From Cyanobium sp. N.Huapi 1H5 (GTDB lineage: Bacteria; Cyanobacteriota; Cyanobacteriia; PCC-6307; Cyanobiaceae), in contig NZ_JAGQBH010000004.1 of assembly GCF_024345535.1 (NCBI RefSeq), positions 274,968 through 338,967 of the forward strand: 64,000 nucleotides of DNA, written 5' to 3'. This document shows positions 9,942 to 18,050 of this stretch, in pieces (position 1 is the stretch's first letter; each line of letters begins with the position of its first letter). The translations under genes and the position numbers were made by a program. Below the pieces are notes generated by a model. It did no database searches. It was not told the DNA's origin and saw only the letters and a program-made list of their open reading frames with translations.

Positions 9942-10919
9942 GTGGTCAACGCCAGCCTCAACTGGGCCAGCATCGTCGGCATCGTCCTGGCGGTCGGTGG
10001 AGCCTTCCTCTACTTCATGAGGAGCTTCAAGCCGGCCCTGGCCCGGGACTACGACGTGTTCTTCGCCGCCATCGGCCTGCTCTGCGGCGGCATCCTCTTC
10101 TTCCAGGGCTGGCGCCTGGATCCGATCCTGCAGTTCGGCCAGTTTCTGCTGGCCGGCACCACGGTCTTCTTTGCCTACGAGAGCGTGCGCCTGCGGGGGG
10201 TGACCACCGAGCAGGCCCGCCGCTCCTCCTACTTCGACGACGAGGAGCCCGCCGCCCCCTTCCGGCCCCGTGGTGGCCTCGGCGGCGGCCGCAGCTGGGA
10301 CGACGAGCCCGACCGGTTCGATGAGCCGGAGCCCCTGCGGCGCCGCATCCCTTCCCGCGAAGAACCTGAGGACGACTTCTACCGGCCGCGCCGGCCCAGC
10401 CGGGCCGCCATCCCCGAGCGGGCCGCCAGCCGTCGCGGCGACGAGCCGGACGCCTGGGACAACCCCAGGGGCGAGCGTTCCGCGGCCCGCACCGAACGCC
10501 CCCCCCTCGACGATCGCCCCGAGCGGACCGCCGGCCGCTACAGCGCCGGGAGCCAGGGCCGCTCCGCCGCCAGTGATTTCGGCGCCCGTCGCCGGGACCG
10601 CGACAGCGCCCCGGAACCTCGCCGCGGCTCCCGCCCGGTGGCCGCCGCCGACAGCGTGCCCCGCTCCACCCGCCGGGGCACCGCCCCGACGGGCCGTGAA
10701 CCCGGCCCCGCAGCCGCCACCCCGCCGGGAACTCCGATGGGCACCCCGATCCGCCCCAGCTCCCGCGGCGGCGCCGCCGATGACGTCAGTGATGCCGACT
10801 TCTCGCCGATGGCCAGCGGCCGGCCCCGGCCCGCGGCCCCGGACACCCGGCCGCCGGCGACGGAGCCGCCCGCCCGTCCCTCCACCGCCAGGGACAACAG
10901 CTCCCGTTTCGACGACTGA
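9942..10919 (+). CDS. Ycf66 family protein
   Basis: The 325-residue product has an N-terminal membrane part of about 95 residues containing three hydrophobic segments (WASIVGIVLAVGGAFLYFM; VFFAAIGLLCGGILFFQGW; ILQFGQFLLAGTTVFFAYE). It ends with the family pattern ESVRLRGVTTEQARRSSYFDDE. The remaining 220 residues are an Arg/Pro/Asp/Ala-rich disordered tail. Ycf66 is conserved in cyanobacteria and some plastids, with unknown function. The start is GTG at 9942. The next gene, a lipoprotein, begins 55 bp after the stop or possibly closer. Confidence 0.9.
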   Translation: MVNASLNWASIVGIVLAVGGAFLYFMRSFKPALARDYDVFFAAIGLLCGGILFFQGWRLDPILQFGQFLLAGTTVFFAYESVRLRGVTTEQARRSSYFDDEEPAAPFRPRGGLGGGRSWDDEPDRFDEPEPLRRRIPSREEPEDDFYRPRRPSRAAIPERAASRRGDEPDAWDNPRGERSAARTERPPLDDRPERTAGRYSAGSQGRSAASDFGARRRDRDSAPEPRRGSRPVAAADSVPRSTRRGTAPTGREPGPAAATPPGTPMGTPIRPSSRGGAADDVSDADFSPMASGRPRPAAPDTRPPATEPPARPSTARDNSSRFDD

Positions 10920-10974
10920 GCCACCGCCGCACCGGCTGCGGCGGCCCGCCGGCACCCGCCTGCCACTGCTGGCC

Positions 10975-11496
10975 ATGGCGCTGCTGGCCCTGCTGCTCTC
11001 AGGCTGCGGCAGCTGGAGCTGGGGCCGGCGCAGCGCCGGGCCGGTGGGCTGGGGCAGCGCTGATCGCCAGGATCCGGCCCTGAGCGGCAACGGCCGTGTG
11101 CTGGCCAGCGTGGTGCGCCGGGACGGCCGCGACACGGTGCTGCTGCAGGAGCAGCCCTCCGGCACGGTGCTGCCCCTGCGCCATCTAGGCCGGCTGCAGC
11201 CCCACCGCTCCCCGTCCCTGAGCTGGAACGGCCGCTATCTGGCCCTGCTGGTGCAGGAGGGCCCCCAGCGGCGGGTGGTCATCGAGGATCGGGCCACCGG
11301 ACGGCTGCACCGCCTGCCGCTGCCGGGCAGCCTGGTGCCCGAAAGCCTCAGCCTGGCCGCCGACGGCCGGCGCCTGGCCATCGCCACCGAGGGGGACGGC
11401 CGCTCCCGGGTGCAGCTGTACGACCTCACCGCCCTGCTGGAGCCGGACCTGCCCGCCGGTCTGCCCGTGCGGGGCGCGCCGGGTGGGGCCCCATGA
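10975..11496 (+). CDS. Putative lipoprotein with TolB-like beta-propeller repeats
   Basis: The product has about 173 residues. The N-terminus MALLALLLSGCGSW contains a lipobox (LLSGC), so it is probably lipidated and held in a membrane. The body has repeating units of the type LSGNGRVLASVV, LSWNGRYLALLV and LAADGRRLAIAT, each followed by a short R-V-x-[IL]-x-D strand. This is the WD40-like/TolB-type 'PD40' blade pattern. The start is uncertain: Arg-rich, in-frame sequence directly upstream (RLRRPAGTRLPLLA) would make a better signal peptide, but it has no ATG, GTG or TTG. The stop overlaps the start of the next, similar gene. Confidence 0.7.
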   Translation: MALLALLLSGCGSWSWGRRSAGPVGWGSADRQDPALSGNGRVLASVVRRDGRDTVLLQEQPSGTVLPLRHLGRLQPHRSPSLSWNGRYLALLVQEGPQRRVVIEDRATGRLHRLPLPGSLVPESLSLAADGRRLAIATEGDGRSRVQLYDLTALLEPDLPAGLPVRGAPGGAP

Positions 11497-11999
11497 CGGC
11501 CGCTGGCGGCAGGCGGATGAGGACGGCAGCTGTGGCGATCGTGGCGGCCCTGCCGCCACTGCTGGCGGGCTGTATGGGCCCCCTCCCCCAGCCCCTGGTG
11601 GGGCTGAACCAGCGCCTCGAGGCCGCCGGCCCCGCCCGGGCCCCCTCACTCTCCGGCGACTGGCTGGCCCTGATCGTCAGCCAGGGCGGCCGCGACCGGG
11701 TGCAGCTGGTGGACCTGCGGCGCCAGCAGCCGGTGCCCCTGCCGGGGCTGGAGCGTCCCGACGCCCAGCCCCTGAGCGTGGCGGTGGATGGACGCGGCGA
11801 GCGGCTGGCCCTGGTGCGCCAGCTGGAGGGACGCACCGAACTGGTGCTCTACCGCCGCAACCTGATGGCCCTGCAGCCGGTGCCGCTCCAGCCCCCCGGC
11901 GTGCCCCGGCGGGTGTCCCTGCGGGCCGACGGCCGGGAGCTGGCGGTGGAGGTGAGCCGCCAGGGCCAGTGGCAGGTGGACCTGATCGCCCTGCCCTGA
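11493..11999 (+). CDS. Putative lipoprotein with TolB-like beta-propeller repeats
   Basis: The 168-residue product has a signal peptide with lipobox (MRTAAVAIVAALPPLLAGC, from residue 9). Blade-like repeats follow: LSGDWLALIVSQGGRDRVQLVDL, VAVDGRGERLALV and LRADGRELAVEVS. It starts with an ATGA overlap on the stop of the preceding lipoprotein and shares its architecture. The pair therefore looks like an ancient tandem duplication encoding two partners or halves of a propeller. Function is unknown; TolB-like blades usually mediate envelope protein interactions. Confidence 0.75.
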   Translation: MTAAGGRRMRTAAVAIVAALPPLLAGCMGPLPQPLVGLNQRLEAAGPARAPSLSGDWLALIVSQGGRDRVQLVDLRRQQPVPLPGLERPDAQPLSVAVDGRGERLALVRQLEGRTELVLYRRNLMALQPVPLQPPGVPRRVSLRADGRELAVEVSRQGQWQVDLIALP

Positions 12000-12218
12000 T
12001 CAGGGCACCAGGCCCGCCCAGTGCAGAAAGGTGTCGTGGCTGAGGGCCTCGACCAGCAGCACGGCGACGAAGCCGAGCATGGCGAAACGGCCGTTGACCC
12101 GCTCGGCGTAGCTGCTCCAGCCGAAGGCGGGCACCTCGGAGGTGGTGGCGCTGGTGGCGGGCGGGATGGCGGCGGCCGGGGGGGCGTCGGCTGATGGGGT
12201 GGCGGAAGGGTCGCTCAT
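12000..12218 (-). CDS. High-light-inducible protein (Hlip/SCP)
   Basis: The 72-residue product has a Pro/Ala-rich N-terminus and then a single chlorophyll-a/b-binding helix with the Hlip signature ERVNGRFAMLGFVAVLLVEA (Glu, Asn and Arg pigment ligands present). Hlips bind chlorophyll and carotenoid and protect photosystem assembly under excess light. The ATG at 12218 is chosen because it is preceded by AGGAC and starts 4 bp after the stop of the upstream ABC transporter gene. The two genes are almost certainly co-transcribed. This stop and that of the convergent lipoprotein gene are directly adjacent. Confidence 0.93.
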   Translation of the reverse strand: MSDPSATPSADAPPAAAIPPATSATTSEVPAFGWSSYAERVNGRFAMLGFVAVLLVEALSHDTFLHWAGLVP

Positions 12219-12222
12219 CGGA

Positions 12223-14244
12223 TCAGTCCTCGCGGCCAAAGGTATAGCCGGCCGCCGGAAGCAGGCGCCAGCCGGCCGAGCCGTCGAGCTCCAGCACCGT
12301 GTCGTGGTACGCGGTGAGGGTGGGCCGGTGGCCGACGCTCACGAAGGCCATCTCCCGCTCCACCAGCAGTTCGTAGAGGGCCTTCTCGGTGGTGACGTCG
12401 AGGGCGCTGGTGGCCTCATCGAGCACCACGAACCGGGGCGAGTTGAGCAGCAGCCGGGCAAAGGCCAGGCGCTGCTGCTCGCCGAGGGAGAGCAGCCGGG
12501 GCCAGTCCTGCTTGATGTCGAGGTCGGGATAGCGATGCACCAGCTCGGGCAGACGCACCTCCTCGAGCACATGGCGCAGCTGCTCGTCACTGAAGCGGTC
12601 GGTGGGCTGGGGGTAGCAGAGCTGCTCCCGCAGGCTGCCCAGCAGCATGTAGGGCTTCTGGGGGATGAACATCAGCTCGCCCACAGGCGGCCGCTGCACG
12701 CTGCCGGCGGAAGGGGGCCAGAGGCCGCTCACCAGCCGCAGGAAGGAGGTCTTGCCACAGCCCGAGGGGCCCACCACCAGCAGCCGCTGGTTGGCGGTCA
12801 CCTCCAGGCTCAGATCGCGCACCAGCAGGCGGTTGGTGCGGGGCGGCACCAGATCCACATGGCTCACCAGGATCGATTCGGGACGCACGGCGCCGGCACC
12901 CGCCCCCATGGCGCCACCGGCGGAGGCCTGCTCGGCGGCGACGAACTCAGCCATCTCGGCACTGATGGACTCCACCTTGCCCTGGAAGCCCTCAAGACGG
13001 CTGATGGAGGCGGAGAAGGCGGCCAGCCGGTCGATGTTGTTGACGATGTAGCTGACGGAGAACAGCACCTGGGAGAAGGCGATGCTGGCCTGCCCGAAGA
13101 CACCGAAATCGACCTCCTTGGCGAAGTAGATCGGCGCGATCACCAGCCAGGGGAGGAAACGGGAGAAATAGTCGTAGGAGCGCTGGATGACACTGATCAG
13201 CGCCTCCCAGATGATCAACCGGTTGTAGTTGACGATCACCCCATCCAGGCGGCGCTCCCCCTCCTTCTGCTCCTGGCGCTCGCCCCGGTAGAAGGCGATC
13301 GATTCGGCGTTGTCACGGATGTGGACCAGGCCGTAGCGGAAATCGGCCTCCAGTTTCAGCTGCTGGTAGTTGAGGTTCACCAGCTTGCGGCTGGCGAACA
13401 CGATCAGGGCGGTGCCGCCCACCGAATAGGCCAGCAGCCAAAGGGCCAGGGTCTGGTTGATGCTCCAGAGAACGATGATGAAGCTGAAGAAGGTGAGCAG
13501 GGCGGAGATGATCTCCACCGTGACGCTCAGGCTGGTGGCGGTGAAGCTGGCCGCATCCTGGGAGATCCGCTGGTCCGGATTATCGATCTCCTCAACGCTT
13601 TCATCGTTGGGGTTCAGAACGTAGTAGGCCCGGTTGGTGAGATAGCGGCCCAGCATGCGGCCGCTGAGCCACTCCCGCCACAGCAGCCCCAGCTTGGGAA
13701 TCAGGTAGCTCTGAATGGCACGGATCGGCAGGGCCAGCACCAGGCAGAAGGCATAGATCGCGACGATCTTCCAGAACTCCTCCGCCTTGTAAGCCACCAG
13801 GGCGTTCTCGATGTTCCGGGCGATGAAACTGATGCCGACGTTGATGCCGTTGATCACCAGGATCAGCAGGGCGATGATGCCGAGCAGCAGCCAGGGCAGC
13901 CAGCGCCCCTGGCGCAGCTTGGCCCGCAGGCTGATGAAGGCGCCCAGGCCGGCGGCGAACAGCACCATGATCACGATGCCGATCGGCCCGCTCCACACCG
14001 CCGCGACCTGCTCGGGCACCCCGGGCAGGAAGCGGCTGCGCAGTTCGGGGATCCAGGCCCCGGCCGCCGCCACCACCCCGGTGAGCAGCAGCAGGGTGAA
14101 GCCCACCACCACCGCCAGCAGGGCCACCACCAGGAGCAGGAACTGGCCGCTGCCGCCGCCGCCTTCGTCGAGGGGCAGGAAGTAAGGCTGGGCCAGGCGC
14201 TGCAGCTTGCCCAGCTGCTCGCGAAGGGCCTTCAGGGGGGTCAT
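12223..14244 (-). CDS. ABC transporter, fused permease and ATPase, ABCD/SbmA-BacA-like
   Basis: The 673-residue product has an N-terminal membrane domain of about six helices (residues 33-430) with the ABCD-type region IDNPDQRISQDAASFT and YYVLNP. The nucleotide-binding domain (about residues 455-650) has Walker A GPSGCGKTS, signature LSLGEQQRLAFARL, Walker B FVVLDEATSALD and the H-loop in VSVGHRPTL. Family members (YddA, SbmA/BacA, peroxisomal ABCD, Rv1819c) transport peptides, vitamins or acyl-CoA. The substrate here is unknown. It is transcribed with the Hlip gene immediately downstream. Confidence 0.92.
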   Translation of the reverse strand: MTPLKALREQLGKLQRLAQPYFLPLDEGGGGSGQFLLLVVALLAVVVGFTLLLLTGVVAAAGAWIPELRSRFLPGVPEQVAAVWSGPIGIVIMVLFAAGLGAFISLRAKLRQGRWLPWLLLGIIALLILVINGINVGISFIARNIENALVAYKAEEFWKIVAIYAFCLVLALPIRAIQSYLIPKLGLLWREWLSGRMLGRYLTNRAYYVLNPNDESVEEIDNPDQRISQDAASFTATSLSVTVEIISALLTFFSFIIVLWSINQTLALWLLAYSVGGTALIVFASRKLVNLNYQQLKLEADFRYGLVHIRDNAESIAFYRGERQEQKEGERRLDGVIVNYNRLIIWEALISVIQRSYDYFSRFLPWLVIAPIYFAKEVDFGVFGQASIAFSQVLFSVSYIVNNIDRLAAFSASISRLEGFQGKVESISAEMAEFVAAEQASAGGAMGAGAGAVRPESILVSHVDLVPPRTNRLLVRDLSLEVTANQRLLVVGPSGCGKTSFLRLVSGLWPPSAGSVQRPPVGELMFIPQKPYMLLGSLREQLCYPQPTDRFSDEQLRHVLEEVRLPELVHRYPDLDIKQDWPRLLSLGEQQRLAFARLLLNSPRFVVLDEATSALDVTTEKALYELLVEREMAFVSVGHRPTLTAYHDTVLELDGSAGWRLLPAAGYTFGRED

Positions 14245-14314
14245 GGGCGTGGGCGGATCGCGCCATTCTCCTCGCCGGCCCGGCCTGGCGGGGGCGGCGG
14301 TGTGCGCCCGGCCA

Positions 14315-14659
14315 TCAGCCCGGCGGCCAGGCCAGCGGGCGGCCGCCGATCACGTGCAGATGCAGGTGAAACACGGTCTGGCCGGCCTCGGCGCCGCTGT
14401 TGATCACGGTGCGCCAGCTCTCGAGGCCCTCCAGCCGGGCGACCTTGGCGGCGACCAGCAGCAGGTGGCCCAGCAGGGCCTGGTGCACCTCGGTGGCCTC
14501 CCCCAGCTGGGCGATCGGCTCGCGGGGAATGATCAGCACGTGCACCGGCGCCTGGGGATTCACATCCCGGAAGGCGAGGCAGAGGTCGTCGGCATAGACC
14601 TCCTGGCAGGGAATCTCGCCGCGCAGGATGCGGCCGAAGATGGTATCGCTGCTGGCCAT
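14315..14659 (-). CDS. HIT family protein (histidine triad nucleotide-binding protein)
   Basis: The 114-residue product starts MASSDTIFGRILRGEIPCQEVY. It carries LAFRDVNPQAPVHVLIIP and the histidine triad HLHLHVIGGRPL near the C-terminus. Hint-type HIT proteins are nucleoside phosphoramidases or AMP-lysine hydrolases. Length and motifs are complete. The ATG at 14659 gives the canonical N-terminus. It is divergent from the comM/yifB gene, with 57 bp between the starts. Confidence 0.95.
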   Translation of the reverse strand: MASSDTIFGRILRGEIPCQEVYADDLCLAFRDVNPQAPVHVLIIPREPIAQLGEATEVHQALLGHLLLVAAKVARLEGLESWRTVINSGAEAGQTVFHLHLHVIGGRPLAWPPG

Positions 14660-14716
14660 GGGACGCCGGGGAGTGGTCGGGAGGTGGCACTGAACGGGCA
14701 GTGAGCTCCCCGGGAG

Positions 14717-16255
14717 ATGTTGGCACGGTGCAGCAGCGGGGCCCTGCGGGGCGTGGAGGCCCTGCCGGTGACGGTGGAGGTGGACATCGCCCCGGGGCTG
14801 CCGGGGCTGCGGGTGGTGGGCCTGGCGGATGCGGCGGCCCAGGAGTCCCGGGAGCGGGTGCGGGGGGCGCTGCGCAACGGCGGCCTGCGGGTGCCCCTTA
14901 CCCGGGTGGTGGTCAACCTGGCCCCCGCCGACCTGCCCAAGGCGGGACCCGGCTTCGATCTGCCCATCGCCCTGGGGCTGCTGGTGGCCAGCCAGCAGCT
15001 GGCCGCCGCCGAGGTGGAGGGAATCTGGAGCGCGGGGGAGCTGGGCCTCGACGGCCGGCTGCGGCCGATCCGGGGGGTGCTGGCCCTGGCCCTGGCGGCG
15101 CGGCGGCACGGGGCCCGGGCCCTGGTGGTGCCGGCGGCCAATGCCACCGAGGCCGCCCTGGTGGAGGGGCTGCCCGTCTGGGGGGCCGACCATCTGGGGG
15201 AGGTGGTGGCCCTGCTGCGGGATCCTGGTTGCGCGGCGGCGCCCGTGGCAGCGGTCGCGCCGGAGCCGGCGGTGGCCGCCCCCGACCTGGCCGAAGTGCG
15301 GGGCCAGGCCCACGGCCGGCGGGCCCTGGAGATCGCGGCGGCCGGCGGCCACCACCTGCTGCTGGTGGGGGCGCCCGGCAGCGGCAAGACGATGCTGGCC
15401 CGGCGGCTGCCGACGCTGCTGCCCCCCCTGGCGCACCAGGAGGCCCTGGAGGTCACCCAGCTCCACTCCCTGGCCGGGCTGCTGGGGGAGGGGGCCGGTC
15501 TGCGGCGCCAGCGCCCCTTCCGCAGCCCCCACCACGGCTGCTCCGCCGCCGCCCTGATCGGTGGCGGCGCCGTGCCCCGGCCGGGGGAACTGAGCCTGGC
15601 CCACCACGGGGTCCTGTTCCTCGACGAGCTGGCGGAGTTCCGCCGGGAGGTGCTCGACCAGCTGCGTCAGCCCCTGGAGGAGGGCGAGCTATGGATCAGC
15701 CGCGCCCGGCAGCGCTGCCGCTTCCCCAGCCGCGTGCTGCTGGTGGCGGCCACCAACCCCTGCCCCTGCGGCTGGTACGGCGACCCCAGCCAGAGCTGCC
15801 GCTGCGGTGAGGCCCAGCGGCGGCGTCACTGGGGGCGCCTCTCCGGGCCCCTGCTCGACCGGATCGACCTGCAGGTGGTGATGCGCCGCCCGGAGGCCCG
15901 GGACCTGGGCGGGGCCTACCGGGAGGACCCGCAGCAGGGGAGCCCTGGCGGCGAAGCCAGTGCGGTGGTGGCGCAACGGGTGGCGGCGGCGCGCCGGCGG
16001 ATGGGCGAGCGCAACCCCCAGGGGGCGGCCAACGGCCAGCTGGATGGGCCCTCCCTGGCCGCCGTGGTGGATCCGGCGCCGGAGGCCCTGGCGTTGTGGG
16101 AGCGGGCCATCAACCAGCGACGCCTCTCCGCCAGGGGGGCGGAGCGGGTGTTGCGGGTGGCCCGCACCATCGCCGATCTGGCCGGCGAGGAGCGGGTGGC
16201 CAGCGGCGCCATCGCCGAGGCCCTCAGCTACCGCTCCTTCGACCGGATCGACTGA
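14717..16255 (+). CDS. YifB/ComM family Mg-chelatase-like AAA+ ATPase
   Basis: The 512-residue product has an N-terminal Lon-protease-like (ChlI) domain (about residues 15-150). The AAA+ module has Walker A GAPGSGKTM (about residue 220) and HHGVLFLDELAEF (Walker B). It also has the diagnostic NPCPCGWYG...CRCG four-cysteine insertion and a C-terminal helical domain ending SYRSFDR. ComM is a helicase that promotes branch migration during natural transformation, so uptake of foreign DNA is a plausible role. The start is ATG at 14717. Confidence 0.95.
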   Translation: MLARCSSGALRGVEALPVTVEVDIAPGLPGLRVVGLADAAAQESRERVRGALRNGGLRVPLTRVVVNLAPADLPKAGPGFDLPIALGLLVASQQLAAAEVEGIWSAGELGLDGRLRPIRGVLALALAARRHGARALVVPAANATEAALVEGLPVWGADHLGEVVALLRDPGCAAAPVAAVAPEPAVAAPDLAEVRGQAHGRRALEIAAAGGHHLLLVGAPGSGKTMLARRLPTLLPPLAHQEALEVTQLHSLAGLLGEGAGLRRQRPFRSPHHGCSAAALIGGGAVPRPGELSLAHHGVLFLDELAEFRREVLDQLRQPLEEGELWISRARQRCRFPSRVLLVAATNPCPCGWYGDPSQSCRCGEAQRRRHWGRLSGPLLDRIDLQVVMRRPEARDLGGAYREDPQQGSPGGEASAVVAQRVAAARRRMGERNPQGAANGQLDGPSLAAVVDPAPEALALWERAINQRRLSARGAERVLRVARTIADLAGEERVASGAIAEALSYRSFDRID

Positions 16256-16285
16256 GGGACGGGATGGACTGGGGCGAAGCGGCCC

Positions 16286-16474
16286 TCAGCGGCGCCGGCG
16301 CCGCGGCGGGCTGTCGCTGTAGGGCTGCACGCCGATCAGGGGCGGCCGGTGCTGGGCTTCCTCACCCGGATTGCCCCAGGCGTGGTTGATGGTGTCGGCC
16401 AACCAGTGGCCGAAACGCTCAAGCGCTGAGGCAGACCGCGCGTGGCCTGCGGTGGAGGCGACCGGATGGCCCAT
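16286..16474 (-). CDS. Small basic hypothetical protein downstream of rpsU
   Basis: This 62-residue frame starts MGHPVASTAGHARSASALER, continues with FGHWLADTINHAWGNPGEE and ends GVQPYSDSPPRRRRR. The C-terminal half does not look like antisense noise: it has a Trp/Asn/His-rich helix followed by a GVQPY-x-D-PP-RRR tail. I believe similar tails occur in small picocyanobacterial proteins but cannot confirm it. The start is uncertain. It is on the same strand as, and 92 bp downstream of, ribosomal S21. Confidence 0.45.
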   Translation of the reverse strand: MGHPVASTAGHARSASALERFGHWLADTINHAWGNPGEEAQHRPPLIGVQPYSDSPPRRRRR

Positions 16475-16535
16475 GGACCCTGCTGCGATGGCCCCTCCAG
16501 CCTGGAGGCGGGAGGAGGTCAGGGCAACAGGTACA

Positions 16536-16553
16536 AGCACCTGAAACGGTGCT
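16536..16553 (-). terminator. Hairpin downstream of rpsU
   Basis: A 6-bp perfect inverted repeat AGCACC/GGTGCT with a 6-nt loop lies just after the rpsU stop. On the minus strand it is followed by a modest T-containing stretch (TGTACCTGTT). It could be a weak intrinsic terminator or an mRNA-stabilising structure. Confidence 0.4.
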
Positions 16554-16566
16554 CCCGAGGCCAGGC

Positions 16567-16737
16567 TCAGCGGCGACGGCGGCGCTGCTGGGCCTTGCGC
16601 TTGTACTTCTCGGTGGGGGTTTCGTGGTGGCGCAGCCGCTTCAGATCGGCAAAGATGCCCGCCTTGGACACCTGGCGCTTGAAGCGGCGCAGGGCCGATT
16701 CGATGCCTTCGTTTTCGCCGACGGTGACCTGGGTCAT
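16567..16737 (-). CDS. rpsU: 30S ribosomal protein S21
   Basis: The 56-residue product begins [20 protein letters not shown], continues [20 protein letters not shown] and ends in a very basic tail [13 protein letters not shown]. All are hallmarks of S21, a small-subunit protein involved in initiation. The gene is complete, with ATG at 16737. Confidence 0.97.
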   Translation of the reverse strand: MTQVTVGENEGIESALRRFKRQVSKAGIFADLKRLRHHETPTEKYKRKAQQRRRRR

Positions 16738-16798
16738 GAAGTACTGCTGAGACGTTCGCAGCGTTGCACCCTAGCAAGCGGGGCTTCGGGGCCCCGCC

Positions 16799-17725
16799 TC
16801 AGAGCTTGGTGGCGGGGATGGCCGGCGGAGCCACGGGCTGCTGGGCGGCGGCGGGAGCCGGCTCCGTCGCGGGGGCAACGGCCGTGGGGCGGGTCGTCGA
16901 CGGAAGCACCCGGCGGCCGGCGGCGGCGGGCCTGGTGCTGGGGACTGACGCGGCAGGCCGGCTGGTCGGGGCGGCGGCGGCAGGCGTGGTGGGGGCAGGC
17001 GCAGGCGTGGCGGCGGCAGGCGCAGGCGTGGCGGCGGCAGGCGCAGGCGTGGCCGTGGCGGCAGGGGCCGGCGTGCCCGTGGCGGCGGCGGGCTGGGCCG
17101 GCAGGGCGGGAGTGCTCGTGGCCGGCTGGGCGGCGGTGGCGGCCGTTCCCGGCCAGCTGTCGGCATAGACGTACAGGTGGCCGAGGTTGCGGCCGCCGAA
17201 CTGGCGCCGCATCAGCCGCCAGCCCGGCTCCATGTGGAGCTTGAGGAAGCCGGGGGCACTGCCCCGGGTGCGGGCCACCACCATCTCAGGGCCGGCCCCG
17301 GCCTTGGTGGGGAAGGCCAGCAGCAGCATGTCGCCGCCGCTGCGGGTGACCATCAGCCGGTAGGAGGTGGCCAGGTCCTGGCCGCCCACCCGCACCGAAT
17401 AGCCGTTGGCGTCGATGTAGCGGTTGCAGATGCCGGTGAAATCGAAGGTGGCCAGCAGGGGGTTCACCGGAGACGGCAGGCCCGCGCCCACCTCGAAACA
17501 GGGGCGCACCGGCTTGAGCTGCTCGTAGATGTTGAGCTGGGCCTTCTCGCCCCGGGTGCCGATGGGGGCCGCCACCATCAGGAAGTTCTGCTGATCCACC
17601 TCGGCAGCGGCGAACAGGGCGGAGGCGCGGACCGGAGCGGGGACGGCGGTGGCCAGGGTTGTCGCCAGCACCGTCAGGGCCGCCAGGCCTGCGCGGGGAA
17701 GCACGGGGAGGGTCACGGCGTTCAT
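16799..17725 (-). CDS. DUF3747 domain-containing exported protein
   Basis: The 308-residue product has a signal peptide (MNAVTLPVLPRAGLAALTVLATTLATAVPAPVRA). A globular DUF3747 region of about 155 residues follows, with two Cys (RPCFEVG and TGICNRYIDANGYSVRVGGQDLA) that could form a disulfide, ending GHLYVYADSW. A Pro/Ala/Thr-rich tail of over 100 residues includes tandem ATPAPAA repeats. DUF3747 is essentially a cyanobacterial exported family of unknown function. The tail looks like a cell-wall spacer. The ATG at 17725 directly precedes the signal peptide; the longer in-frame extension is not signal-like. Confidence 0.85.
   Translation of the reverse strand: MNAVTLPVLPRAGLAALTVLATTLATAVPAPVRASALFAAAEVDQQNFLMVAAPIGTRGEKAQLNIYEQLKPVRPCFEVGAGLPSPVNPLLATFDFTGICNRYIDANGYSVRVGGQDLATSYRLMVTRSGGDMLLLAFPTKAGAGPEMVVARTRGSAPGFLKLHMEPGWRLMRRQFGGRNLGHLYVYADSWPGTAATAAQPATSTPALPAQPAAATGTPAPAATATPAPAAATPAPAAATPAPAPTTPAAAAPTSRPAASVPSTRPAAAGRRVLPSTTRPTAVAPATEPAPAAAQQPVAPPAIPATKL
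16995..17057. repeat. 21-bp tandem repeat, three copies, in the DUF3747 gene
   Basis: The unit GCAGGCGCAGGCGTGGCGGCG occurs twice exactly and a third time with changes at the end. On the coding strand it encodes a heptapeptide of the form ATPAPAA. Copy number is likely to vary between strains by slippage, changing the length of the Pro/Ala spacer. Confidence 0.8.
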
Positions 17726-17848
17726 CGAAGCGGCCTGAATCGTATGAACGGCAACCACCGGAAACCAGCCCGTATGTCCCAATCGGCCGGCCGGTTGTCG
17801 GGCCGGCCCGGGGGGTCGCAGTGGGGGCGCAGCGGGACCGCAGCGTGC

Positions 17849-18046
17849 TCAGGCGGGCTTGTTGATCCGGATCGCCACCAGCAGCGCCAGCACCGTGCCC
17901 GGCAGGCTGCCCGCCAGGATCCAGCGGGTGGCCTGGACGCCCAGATCGGGGTCGCCGTAGGAGAGCTCGAAGATCGAGCCGGTGGCGGCGATGCCGAGCA
18001 GGCAGGCCAGGCCGAGGAAGAGGCCAGCCAGGGGTTTCATCGGCAT
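17849..18046 (-). CDS. Small two-helix membrane protein
   Basis: The 65-residue product has two hydrophobic helices (LAGLFLGLACLLGIAAT and ILAGSLPGTVLALLVAI) separated by the polar stretch GSIFELSYGDPDLGVQATRW, and ends in RINKPA. It starts 4 bp after the peptide deformylase stop, so it is probably co-transcribed with def. A second ATG two codons later is an alternative start. The clear segmentation suggests a real gene; function is unknown. Confidence 0.7.
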   Translation of the reverse strand: MPMKPLAGLFLGLACLLGIAATGSIFELSYGDPDLGVQATRWILAGSLPGTVLALLVAIRINKPA

Positions 18047-18050
18047 GGGT

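Noticed and set aside
12142..14403. Open frame of about 753 codons antisense to the ABC transporter
   Set aside because: The minus strand carries Walker A, signature and Walker B motifs. The plus-strand product is Gly/Gln/His-rich noise.
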